A stretch of DNA of 41,243 bases from Alphaproteobacteria bacterium (GTDB lineage Bacteria > Pseudomonadota > Alphaproteobacteria > GCA-2731375): contig JASLLM010000010.1 of assembly GCA_030747035.1 (NCBI GenBank), forward strand, positions 1 to 41,243, in the 5' to 3' direction. Below the pieces are notes generated by a model. It made no database searches. It was not told the DNA's origin and saw only the letters and a program-made list of their open reading frames with translations. A program made the translations under genes and the position numbers. The first letter of the stretch is position 1; each line of letters starts with the position of its first letter. Shown here in pieces: positions 10,083 through 19,173 of this stretch.

Positions 10083-11954
10083 ATGTCTAGTCCCCTGCGA
10101 AGCCCCATTCGAAATAACGCCGATGCCAGGGCTTTGGAGCAGACGCCGCTGGAGGATTTGCTGACCGCGACCAATGCGTTTGATGCGATCCGCCAGCGGG
10201 CGGAACAGGATCCGGACAATATTGCCTTGAAATTCCTGGTGCCCGGTGATGTGGAGGCGCCGCCACGGGATATCAGCTTCGGTCAGTTCATGGCCGGCTG
10301 CTATCAGACGGCAAACATGTTCCACGATAACGGCCTGCGGCCCGGTGAGGTTGTGTCGTTCCTGTTGCCCCTGTGCGAGGAGGCCTATTGCACCATCGTT
10401 GGCGGCGAGGCGGCGGGCATCGTCAACGCGGTCAACCCGATGTTGGAAGACTGGCAGATCGTGAAGATCCTGAAGGCGGCCAATACCAAGATCCTGGTTG
10501 CCGCCGGGCCGGAGTTAAGCGCCGAAATCTGGGACAAGGTCGCGGCCCTGAGGGCAGAACTGCCGGAACTGGCGGTTACCTTCCGGGTCGGCGGCGGCCC
10601 GGCGGTGGAGGGCGTCAAGCCGTTCACGGAAAGCCGCGCGGGCTATCCAGATGACCATCTGGTCAGTGGCAGGCAAATTCAGCCTGGCGAGACTGCCTCC
10701 TATTTCCACACCGGCGGCACCACGGGTACGCCAAAGTTGGCCCAGCACACCCACTTTATGCAGGCGACACAGATTTGGAGCACCGGCCAGGCCATCGATT
10801 ACGGGCCCGAGGACAGCCTGACCACGGGCCTGCCCCTGTTCCATATTGGCGGCTCCATCGTTTGCGGCATCGTACCGCTGGCCCATGGCACCACCTTGGT
10901 GGTGGTCAGTCCCGCCGGCTTTCGCGATCCCACTACGGTGCGCGATATGTGGCAGATCGTGCATCACCATCGGATCACCATTCTGGGCACGGTGCCGACG
11001 GTATTTGGCGCGCTGCTGAACAGCCCCATCGGCAATGCCGATATCTCGTCGATCCGACATGGCTCTACCGGCGGCGCGCCGTTGCCGACGGAAGTCGGCC
11101 GGGCCCTGATCAAGACCATGGGCAAGCCGCTGCTGGAAGGCTATGGCATGACCGAGACCACGTCTTTCGTCACCATGTTGCCCCGGAACGGCGAGCCTGC
11201 CGTCGGCAGCGCCGGAATCGTCGTGCCCCACTGCAAGGTCCGGACCGTGGAACTGGACGAGGACGGCGAGGTGGTTCGTGATTGCGATGTGGACGAAATC
11301 GGCGTGGTGATCATGGGCGGGCCGGGTGTGACGCCCGGCTATGTGCAGGAGCAGTACAACGAAGGCGCGCTGCTGGCTGACGGTTGGCTGAATTCCGGCG
11401 ATCTAGGCCGTTTCGATAGCAAGGGCCTGCTCTGGCTCACGGGCCGGGCCAAGGATTTGATTATTCGCGGCGGACACAACATTGACCCGGCCGTGATCGA
11501 GGAAACCTTGCACCAACACCCGGCCGTGGAGTTGGCGGCGGCCATCGGTAAGCCGGATTCCTATGCCGGCGAACTGCCGATCGCCTATGTCCAGCTTAAA
11601 CCCGGCGCCGAGGCCAGCGCGGATGAGTTGCAGGCGTTCGCGCGGGAGCATATTCCGGAACGGGCCGCCAATCCGGCCAACCTGTTTCTGCTCGATGAAA
11701 TGCCGCAGACCGCCGTCGGCAAGATATTCAAGCCGGCCTTGCGCTGGGATGCCATCGAAAGGGTCTTCTCGGAACTGCTGGCGCCCGTGGCCGAGGCGGC
11801 GGGCGTTGAGATAGATGTGACAGCGGGCGCGAGCGATATTCATGGCACCCTGGTTGATATAGCCGTTACGGGTGCAAATAATAATGACGGTATTACTGGA
11901 GATATTGATGAAATACTGTCGCCATTTACTGTGAAATATGAAATTTCATTTTAG
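10083..11954 (+). CDS. AMP-binding acyl-CoA synthetase
   Basis: YFHTGGTTGTPKLAQHTH (P-loop), LLEGYGMTETT, LADGWLNSGDLGRFDSKGLLWLTGRAKDLIIRGGHNIDPAVIEE; start 10083 or 10059. Confidence 0.93.
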   Translation: MSSPLRSPIRNNADARALEQTPLEDLLTATNAFDAIRQRAEQDPDNIALKFLVPGDVEAPPRDISFGQFMAGCYQTANMFHDNGLRPGEVVSFLLPLCEEAYCTIVGGEAAGIVNAVNPMLEDWQIVKILKAANTKILVAAGPELSAEIWDKVAALRAELPELAVTFRVGGGPAVEGVKPFTESRAGYPDDHLVSGRQIQPGETASYFHTGGTTGTPKLAQHTHFMQATQIWSTGQAIDYGPEDSLTTGLPLFHIGGSIVCGIVPLAHGTTLVVVSPAGFRDPTTVRDMWQIVHHHRITILGTVPTVFGALLNSPIGNADISSIRHGSTGGAPLPTEVGRALIKTMGKPLLEGYGMTETTSFVTMLPRNGEPAVGSAGIVVPHCKVRTVELDEDGEVVRDCDVDEIGVVIMGGPGVTPGYVQEQYNEGALLADGWLNSGDLGRFDSKGLLWLTGRAKDLIIRGGHNIDPAVIEETLHQHPAVELAAAIGKPDSYAGELPIAYVQLKPGAEASADELQAFAREHIPERAANPANLFLLDEMPQTAVGKIFKPALRWDAIERVFSELLAPVAEAAGVEIDVTAGASDIHGTLVDIAVTGANNNDGITGDIDEILSPFTVKYEISF

Positions 11955-11975
11955 TATTATTGTTATAATACTAAA
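11950..11975. terminator. AT-rich inverted repeat, 10-bp stem TTTAGTATTA/TAATACTAAA with 6-nt loop, overlapping the stop of the acyl-CoA synthetase gene
   Basis: Perfect inverted repeat read directly; terminator role is inference and there is no canonical U-tract. Confidence 0.35.
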
Positions 11976-11982
11976 TTCATAA

Positions 11983-11998
11983 GGGGTCATACGACCCC
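11983..11998. terminator. GGGGTC-ATAC-GACCCC hairpin 3' of the acyl-CoA synthetase gene
   Basis: Perfect 6-bp GC-rich stem with 4-nt loop; no T-run follows, so weak as an intrinsic terminator. Confidence 0.35.
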
Positions 11999-12065
11999 AA
12001 TTAATAATTTGTCGAGAAATATTTCATAGTTTTGGTGTGAGGAGAAACAAAACTGGGGCAAACCA

Positions 12066-12647
12066 GTGAGGATTGCACGCAAAGACATTTCCCGGTCGCG
12101 AGCCGCGGAGATACAAAAGCATTTGGGCATGCTGGCGACCATGGCCGGCGAGGCCTGGCCGGTTTGCGGACCGAGGTGTCCCAGCGCCATCGCGCGGGAC
12201 TGTCACCGCGGTTGCCCCGATATTTGCCTGGCGCTGTCGGATGCGCCCAAGGAATACCCGCTTGAGGCGATCATCGCGCCCCTGGTTTACGAGCTGCAGC
12301 GGCTTGACGGTATTCGCCCTTGCTGGTCGTGCGAAGGCCACGAGAGATTTGGCGATCTGTGGAAGGTGCCGCAGGTCTGGTTTTATGCGGACCGGCAAAT
12401 TCATCTTCGCGTGCTGGCCGATGCGGTGACCGCATTGAACCTGCAAGGCGCATTGCGGGTCGATTGGGAAGTCGCGGTGACGTATTCGGATCCGGACAAC
12501 CCTGAAACCACATATACGCTGCGGCCGAAGCAGAATCAGGCCGTGCTGGTGTTGTCGGAATTACAGGCGGACGTGGCCAGCCTGGCGGAAGCGGTGGTTG
12601 AGTTGTGTCGGGAGCAGGCACTGAACCTGGGGAAAATTGGCGCCTAA
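12066..12647 (+). CDS. uncharacterised Cys-rich protein
   Basis: 193-aa ORF with intergenic space on both sides; clustered cysteines VCGPRCPSAIARDCHRGCPDIC and CWSCEGH. Confidence 0.75.
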   Translation: MRIARKDISRSRAAEIQKHLGMLATMAGEAWPVCGPRCPSAIARDCHRGCPDICLALSDAPKEYPLEAIIAPLVYELQRLDGIRPCWSCEGHERFGDLWKVPQVWFYADRQIHLRVLADAVTALNLQGALRVDWEVAVTYSDPDNPETTYTLRPKQNQAVLVLSELQADVASLAEAVVELCREQALNLGKIGA

Positions 12648-12751
12648 ACCGCAGCCCATTTTCAATCTTCGATTTCTATTGGACGAAGCGGAATATTGCC
12701 CCAGGATGGGCCCAAGTTCCTGATATGCGCTGTCGCAATTGAGAAATCACC

Positions 12752-13597
12752 ATGCAAAACCTTGATGTCGATGTCCCGGCCCTGATGGCGGAGGCCTATG
12801 GTCTGATGCTGGCCTATGGCCTGGATATTCTGGGTGCGATCGTCATCCTGATTGTCGGTTGGTGGATCGCCGGCGCGGTCGAACGCACCGTCTCGCGGGC
12901 CCTGGGTGGGGTGCCGCGCATGGATCATACATTGCGGCCATTCCTGAGTTCCCTGGCGCGCTATGGCATCCTGGCGATTACCCTGGTCGCGGTGCTTTCG
13001 CAGTTCGGGGTGGAGACGACCTCTATCATCGCTGTCCTGGGCGCGGCGGGCCTGGCCATCGGTCTGGCCCTGCAGGGAACGCTGCAGAACATCGCCGCCG
13101 GGGTGATGCTGCTGTTTCTGCGCCCCTTCAAGGCCGGTGATTACATAGATGCCGGCGGCATAGCGGGTACGGTCAATAGTGTTGGTCTGTTTACGTCCGA
13201 GATGACCACCTACGACGGCGTCTATCTATGTGTGCCGAACGGGCAGCTGTGGAATACCGCGATCACCAATTTCTCCCGCAACCCCACCCGGCGCATGGAT
13301 ATCGTGATCGGCATTGGCTACGACGACGATATCGACAAGGGTCTGGCCGTTCTGCTGGCCTTGATGACGGCTGATCCGCGTACCCTGGATGACCCGCCGC
13401 CGCAAACCATGGTCAAGGCCCTGGGGGCGTCATCGGTTGATATCAATATGCGTTGCTGGAGCGAGGCCGGCGATTTCTGGGACTTGCAGTTTGATTTGCA
13501 CAAGGCCGCCAAGGAGGCGTTGGATGCGGCCGGCATTTCCATTCCTTACCCGCAACAGGATGTCCATATGCATCAGGTTGGTATTAGTCCTGATTGA
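12752..13597 (+). CDS. MscS-family small-conductance mechanosensitive channel
   Basis: AAGLAIGLALQGTLQNIAAGVMLLFLRPFKAGDYI pore helix/beta domain; PNGQLWNTAITNFSRNPTRRMD. Confidence 0.95.
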   Translation: MQNLDVDVPALMAEAYGLMLAYGLDILGAIVILIVGWWIAGAVERTVSRALGGVPRMDHTLRPFLSSLARYGILAITLVAVLSQFGVETTSIIAVLGAAGLAIGLALQGTLQNIAAGVMLLFLRPFKAGDYIDAGGIAGTVNSVGLFTSEMTTYDGVYLCVPNGQLWNTAITNFSRNPTRRMDIVIGIGYDDDIDKGLAVLLALMTADPRTLDDPPPQTMVKALGASSVDINMRCWSEAGDFWDLQFDLHKAAKEALDAAGISIPYPQQDVHMHQVGISPD

Positions 13598-14393
13598 GGC
13601 GCTGCTCGAAATCCTGTTGAATTAGGCGCAGTTCCTCAATTGCGGCGCGGATGTCGGAACTGTCGATGATGTTGACTTCCACATGGTTGCCGCTCAGATA
13701 CAGGCGCTGCCGTTGGGCGATGTGGTCGCTGGAGCGGAAATCATCAACCTGATAGACCTGTACCGGACGCACGAAACCTTTCGGCATGATCTCGTCAATT
13801 TTGCGGCACTCGATAAGCTCGCTCACAAGACTGTGGGTGGTTTCATCCATCAGGATGCTGTCGGGCTCCGCCATGTTCTGCAGCCGCGCGGCCAGGTTCA
13901 CCGGGCTGCCTAGAACCGTGTAATCAAGACGCTGTTCCGAACCGAAATTGCCCACGGTGCAATAGCCGGTGGTCACGCCCATGCGCACATGCAGGCCGCG
14001 CGAAACACCTTGGCGCTGCCAGTATTTCTGCAGCTCCCCCACGCGCATTTGCATGCGGATCGCCATTTCCAGGCATTTCAGGGCGTCCTCGGTTTCGCCC
14101 GCGCTTTCGGGGTCGCCAAAGAAGACCAGAATGGCGTCGCCGATGAACTTGTCGATGGTGCCGCCGCAGTCAAGGGCGATGGAAGCCATTTCGGAAAGGT
14201 AGGAATTGATCACCAGGGCCAGACGCTCGGGCTCCAGGGTATCGCTCAAATCCGTAAACTGGACGATGTCGGAGAAGAATACGGTCAGGTTCTTCCGGGC
14301 ATGGGTGGTGACTTGTCCGGGCGACTCGGAAAAAATGCTTTCGTAAATCTGCGGTGAAAGATACTTGGCCAGCTTGGTTGCCAGTTCCTCCAA
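13584..14393 (-). pseudogene. class III adenylate/guanylate cyclase catalytic domain, 3' part of a gene split by an in-frame TAG
   Basis: TVFFSDIVQFTDLS, GTIDKFIGDAILVFFGDP, RLDYTVLGSPVNLAARLQ; ORF opens at TTG directly after TAG, same frame as 14394..14876. Confidence 0.8.
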
Positions 14394-14876
14394 CTACCGG
14401 CTCTTTTCCTCGATAATTTCCCTATCGCGCAGCTTTTCCTCCAAAAGCCCTTCCCGCTCCTGTTTCAGTTTCCATTCCTCCGTGCGGTCCACGAACTGCC
14501 CCTGCACACCGTTTAGGTAGGGGAAGGCGTCATCATGGGTGCAGGTGGACAACAGGGAAAAGATGCGCTCCTCACCCTCGATCGTGATGTGGACCTCGGG
14601 GATCAGCACCGAACCCTTATGGTCGATATTCTCAACAAATTCCTCAATTTGTACCCCGGGGACTCCCAACTGTTCCAGGACGTGGGGAAAATAGATGTTG
14701 GTGACATTGCCTAGAATGGGAAAAAAACTTCGGAAGTTGTCGTTGACCTTTTGCACTTCCAGTTTGTCGTTGGCGAAATAGGCCGCAGTGATGGCATTTC
14801 TGAAATTGAAGAAGCTCAAATCAACGATATTGGGCTGATTAAAGAAATCCTCGATCTTCATGACAGCTCCCCCCAA
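14394..14876 (-). pseudogene. PAS-like sensor plus coiled-coil, 5' part of the split cyclase gene
   Basis: Ends ..REIIEEKSR-TAG, followed in the same frame by LEELATKLAKYLSPQIYESIF; first ATG could be 14876 or 14861. Confidence 0.7.
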
Positions 14877-14885
14877 CGGTGCCGA

Positions 14886-15146
14886 TCAGAGGTGATGGTC
14901 ACGCTGCCATTGCGCCCGTTTGCCCATGATCGCGCCCCATGTGGTCACGCAATAGGGCACGCAATAGGTCAACGCCACTTTCAGCAGCGGCGGCGCGTCG
15001 CCCGCCAGGATGACATCGCCGTGGTTTATGGCGGTCAGGATGGTGCCCACCACCAGCGCGGTGAGGAACGCCTTTTTCGGTGTCTTGTCACCAAACGCCA
15101 TCTGCGACAACGGCGGGGCGGAGCCCTGTTCAACACTCTGAGACAT
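14886..15146 (-). CDS. nrtS: small two-TM protein, probable nitrate/nitrite transporter NrtS family
   Basis: 86 aa; KKAFLTALVVGTILTAINHGDVILAGDAPPLLKVALTYCVPYCVTTWGAIMGKR resembles the NrtS pattern (ALxVGTILxxINHGD..LTYxVPYxVxTxGA). Confidence 0.65.
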   Translation of the reverse strand: MSQSVEQGSAPPLSQMAFGDKTPKKAFLTALVVGTILTAINHGDVILAGDAPPLLKVALTYCVPYCVTTWGAIMGKRAQWQRDHHL

Positions 15147-15234
15147 TCATAAACCCATTTTTCCGCGGCCGGCGATCAAGGAGTGGCATCATGGTCCAGT
15201 TTTCCTTTCCAATCCACCAAGCGTATATCACGAT

Positions 15235-16650
15235 TTAGCGGGCAGCCGGCACCAGCTTCCAAACCTTGCCGGTATTGCCCACCGGGATGCCAAGGGCGGT
15301 GGTCAACAAATACAGCTCGCCATCGCTGCCCTCGCTCAAACTATGCAGGCGTACATCCAGTTGCCGTAATCTGGCTATGGTCCACAATGCACCCCATTCG
15401 GGTGATGGCGTCGCGGCGAACAATTGCCCCGATGGTTTTTGCACAATGGAACTGAAATCGCCAAAGACGAAACGGCCGTACAGGGCGGGAATGGCGGAAC
15501 CCCGATAGAGAAAGCCGCCGATGTTGGCGGTGCCCATTGGCTCCACTTTCACCTTTGACCAGGGACGCTTCACCGACCAGTTGGCGTATTCAATGATCGG
15601 ATCGTTTATGCGCTCTCCCAAAGGGCCGTGGCGGGGACAATCTTTTGGTGGATCGAAGGCCCGCTCTCGCAGATAGCAGTGCCGACCCTCGCGGATGGCC
15701 CAGCCGTAGTTGCCCTGGCGGTTGACCAGATAGACCGTCTCCCAAAAGGATTCCGCGACGCCGCTGACGAACATATCGCCATTGCCGATGCGGTCGAACG
15801 AAATACGGAAGGGATTGCGGAAGCCCCAGGCATAAATCTCATCGCGCCCCTCGGCCTTGCCCCGGAACAGGTTGGTTGCCGGAATGCCATAGCCCGGGTG
15901 ACCCTGGTTTACATCAATGCGCAGAATCTTGCCGTTCAGGCGGGCCGTGTCCTGGGCATAGCGGTCGTATTTGTGAAACTTTTTCGGGATTTTGAAGGGA
16001 TCCTCCGAGATTTTCTTGCTGTGGCGATACTTGTCGTCCTTGTCGATCTTCGGCGGAATGTAGATGTCGGGCACGCCGTGGGCACCGCCGCCATCGCCGA
16101 CGCCGATATAGAGATAACCGTCGGGACCGAAGGCCAGGCCGCCGCCGTTATGTTTGCGGTTGACCCAGTCCAATTGCAGCAGCACCCGTTCCGAACCTGG
16201 ATCGGCGCGGTTGGGATTGTTGCCGTCAATGCGGAATTCAGAGGTGCGCCAGGTATAGGCTGTCTTGCCCGTGAACGGTGAATCCGGCCGGCGCTTGGCG
16301 CTGTAGTTGACATAGAACAGGCCGTTTTTGGCAAAGTCCGGATGAAAGGCCAGGGCAAGCAGTCCCCGTTCATCGAATGCCTTCAACAACGGTACGATTT
16401 TCTGGCGCAGATCCAGGAATGGCTCTGCAAGCAACTTGCCGTCCGCACCCAGAACATAGGCCACGCCCATCTGCTCGCCGATGATGCGGCGGCCGCTGCC
16501 GTCCGGCGGCGCAACCAGGAAGATTGGCGCGTTCAACCCTTCCGCCACCAGTTCCAGGGCCACCGCCGGTGTTGACGTTTCCGCGCCGGCGGCCGAAGTC
16601 CGCACGCCAAAACAAAGCGTTAGTAACAGTAGAATGACCGCTCTCGACAT
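15235..16650 (-). CDS. PQQ-dependent sugar dehydrogenase (glucose/sorbosone dehydrogenase-like, secreted)
   Basis: Signal peptide MSRAVILLLLTLCFGVRTSAAGA; GLLALAFHPDFAKNGLFYVNY, HNGGGLAFGPDGYLYIGVGDGG, AWGFRNPFRISFD, IREGRHC. Confidence 0.9.
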   Translation of the reverse strand: MSRAVILLLLTLCFGVRTSAAGAETSTPAVALELVAEGLNAPIFLVAPPDGSGRRIIGEQMGVAYVLGADGKLLAEPFLDLRQKIVPLLKAFDERGLLALAFHPDFAKNGLFYVNYSAKRRPDSPFTGKTAYTWRTSEFRIDGNNPNRADPGSERVLLQLDWVNRKHNGGGLAFGPDGYLYIGVGDGGGAHGVPDIYIPPKIDKDDKYRHSKKISEDPFKIPKKFHKYDRYAQDTARLNGKILRIDVNQGHPGYGIPATNLFRGKAEGRDEIYAWGFRNPFRISFDRIGNGDMFVSGVAESFWETVYLVNRQGNYGWAIREGRHCYLRERAFDPPKDCPRHGPLGERINDPIIEYANWSVKRPWSKVKVEPMGTANIGGFLYRGSAIPALYGRFVFGDFSSIVQKPSGQLFAATPSPEWGALWTIARLRQLDVRLHSLSEGSDGELYLLTTALGIPVGNTGKVWKLVPAAR

Positions 16651-16782
16651 AGTGCTTTCCCCCAGAAGCTGTCCGCGCGGTAGTTTCCGGGCTCCGAGGC
16701 ATAAGATCAAGGTCTTCGCACCTATGGTATCAGGGCAACTGGCACGATAAGCTTCAGAGGCGGTATTCGATGGGAATGAAGT

Positions 16783-18486
16783 ATGAGCGCTGATGACGCA
16801 AGCGACGGGGGTCAACTCTCACCCGAAACCTTGAGCGCCCAGGCCCTGGGCCGGGTTGATCCCGTCAGCAAGGCGCTGATCCCATCCCTGCATCCATCGA
16901 CCACGTTCGAGCGTGACGCCGATGGCGGCTATAGCTCCGGGCGGGGCTATGCCCGGCCGCACAATCCCACCTATGACGAAGCGGAGGATCTGTTGGCCGC
17001 CTTGGAAGGCGGGCACGACTGTTTGCTGTTCGCCTCGGGCATGGCGGCGGCGAACGCGGTGTTTCAGGCGCTGTTGCCCGGCGATCACGTGGTCGCGCCC
17101 AAGGTGATGTATTGGGCCCTGCGCAAATGGCTGGTGGATTTCGCCGTCTCCTGGGGCCTGGAGGTGGAGTTCGTCGATTGCCATGACACGGCCGCCCTGG
17201 CTGCCGCCATGCGGCCGGGCAAAACGCGATTGGTCTGGCTGGAAACGCCGGCCAATCCCATGTGGACCATCACCGATATCAGGGCGGCGGCGGAGATCGC
17301 CCATGCCGCCGGCGCCCGCGTCGCGGTGGACAGCACGGTTGCCTCGCCGGTGTTGACCCGGCCCCTTGCGCTCGGCGCCGATCTGGTGGTGCATTCGGCC
17401 TCCAAATATCTGAACGGCCATGGCGATGTTCTGGCCGGCGCCGTTGTCGGCGCCAGGGACGATGGCCTGTGGCAGCGTATCCGTGCCTGGCGGCGCGACG
17501 GCGGTGCCATGCTGGGCACCTTGGAGGCCTGGTTGCTGCAGCGGGGCATGCGGACACTGTTCGTACGCGTCGCCCGTTGCTCCGAGAGTGCTTTGACCAT
17601 CGCGGAACATTTTTCGGGCCATCGGCGTATCTCCCACGTGCTCTATCCCGGCCTGCCGGGGCATCCCGGCCATGATATCGCCGCGCGCCAGATGCAGGGC
17701 GGCTTCGGCGGCATGCTGTCATTGCGGATCAGGGGCGGGGAGGACGCGGCCATGGCCGTCGCGGCATCGGTCAAGGTATTCAAGCGCGCGACCTCCCTTG
17801 GCGGTGTGGAAAGTTTGATCGAACACCGCGCCAGTATCGAAGGGCCGGCGACGCCGGTGCCGTGGGATCTGTTGCGCCTGTCCATCGGTCTGGAAAGCCC
17901 GGCCGATTTGATCGCCGATCTGGAGCAGGCGCTGGCCGCCGTGCCCGGCGAAATTCCGGCCGACGAAATTGACGAGACTGCCGAGGATACTTCTCTATCG
18001 CCCATCGAGGCCATTTTGGAAAATCATGTGGCGGCCATGGTCCGTGAACGGGGCGGCGATCTGAAAGTCCGGTCCTTTGCGGATCATGCGCTGGTGCTGG
18101 AGATGGTCGGCTCGCCAGGTGCGGCGCTCCCGCTCGAGAGCATGATCGCCAATACCGTGCGCCACTACATGCCAGAGGTGCGGGAGGTGCGCGTCCTGGC
18201 TGGGTCGGATGACCCGGTTTCCAGCGACGTTCAGAGCCTGCTGGATGAGGTGATCAATCCCGCCATTGCCGCCCATGGCGGTAATGTCGTCATGGACAGG
18301 CTTGAAGGCGGCACCCTGTTCCTGCTTTTCGAAGGCGGTTGCCAGGGCTGTGCCATGGCCGAATTGACCCTGCGCCAGGGTATCGAGCCGATCCTGGCGA
18401 AACAGATAACGGAGATTGTCGCGGTGGTCGACGAAACCGACCACGCCGCCGGCACGGCCCCTTATTTCAAGACCAAGAAAACCTGA
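16783..18486 (+). CDS. fusion: Cys/Met-metabolism PLP-dependent enzyme + degenerate NifU-like domain + NifU C-terminal domain
   Basis: PLP-fold motifs SLHPSTTFERD, FASGMAAANAVFQALLPGDHVV, VWLETPANPM, VHSASKYLNGHGDVLAGAVVG (PLP lysine); C-terminal NPAIAAHGGNVVMDRLEGGTLFLLFEGGCQGCAMAELTLRQGIEPIL. Confidence 0.92.
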   Translation: MSADDASDGGQLSPETLSAQALGRVDPVSKALIPSLHPSTTFERDADGGYSSGRGYARPHNPTYDEAEDLLAALEGGHDCLLFASGMAAANAVFQALLPGDHVVAPKVMYWALRKWLVDFAVSWGLEVEFVDCHDTAALAAAMRPGKTRLVWLETPANPMWTITDIRAAAEIAHAAGARVAVDSTVASPVLTRPLALGADLVVHSASKYLNGHGDVLAGAVVGARDDGLWQRIRAWRRDGGAMLGTLEAWLLQRGMRTLFVRVARCSESALTIAEHFSGHRRISHVLYPGLPGHPGHDIAARQMQGGFGGMLSLRIRGGEDAAMAVAASVKVFKRATSLGGVESLIEHRASIEGPATPVPWDLLRLSIGLESPADLIADLEQALAAVPGEIPADEIDETAEDTSLSPIEAILENHVAAMVRERGGDLKVRSFADHALVLEMVGSPGAALPLESMIANTVRHYMPEVREVRVLAGSDDPVSSDVQSLLDEVINPAIAAHGGNVVMDRLEGGTLFLLFEGGCQGCAMAELTLRQGIEPILAKQITEIVAVVDETDHAAGTAPYFKTKKT

Positions 18487-18502
18487 GCCTGCGCCAAGGC
18501 GA

Positions 18503-19156
18503 CTACAATTGGTCTAGATAGTCGCGCCAGATACTGAAATTCAGGCTGTCCCGGGCCGGTGCTTCCGGGCCCCAGACCTCCCGTGCCGTGAAACGGACGC
18601 CATAGACCGCCTGTGGGCCGCGCGCCTTGGCCTCTTCCCCATCGCCTTCAACTTCGGGAAAGGTGAAATCGCCCAGGCGGCTGACCACGACACCTCTCCT
18701 GCCGCGCAGAAACAGGGGCAGATGGGCATGGCCGACGGGTTCCACATCACGCACCCGAACTTGATCACCGATGGCGAAATCATCGCCGGGAGTTTCGGCC
18801 GCCCGCATCTCGGCCAGCTTGGCGTCTAGCTCATCCCGGCTCAGCAGGCCTTTTTCCACCAGCAGGTTTTCGCAGGCCGTCTGCCACAGGACGGCGTAAT
18901 TCTTGTTGATGCTCTTGCCGTCGCCGCTCAGCACCGCCTCGGCCGCCTCCGCCTCGGCGTCGGAAAGGTCGTAATGTCCGGGTGGCGAAATCTGCACGCT
19001 GAATTTGTCGACCCATTCCGGCCAGTCGTAATGTCCCTTTTCGTGCAGCTTCATGACCATGGCGATGCTGCGCGCCGCGGCCAGATGGGCATACTTTTCG
19101 CCGTCATCCTCCCGGATCAACTGTGCCAGATCCACCTCGTCCTGTGCATCACTCAT
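18503..19156 (-). CDS. full-length nitrile hydratase beta-subunit-like paralogue (probably non-catalytic)
   Basis: VRVRDVEPVGHAHLPLFLRGRRGVVV..YGVRFTAREVWGPEAPARDSLNFSIWRDYLDQL; N-half ARSIAMVMKLHEKGHYDWPEWVD. Confidence 0.85.
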   Translation of the reverse strand: MSDAQDEVDLAQLIREDDGEKYAHLAAARSIAMVMKLHEKGHYDWPEWVDKFSVQISPPGHYDLSDAEAEAAEAVLSGDGKSINKNYAVLWQTACENLLVEKGLLSRDELDAKLAEMRAAETPGDDFAIGDQVRVRDVEPVGHAHLPLFLRGRRGVVVSRLGDFTFPEVEGDGEEAKARGPQAVYGVRFTAREVWGPEAPARDSLNFSIWRDYLDQL

Positions 19157-19173
19157 TTCGCATCTCCACGGTC

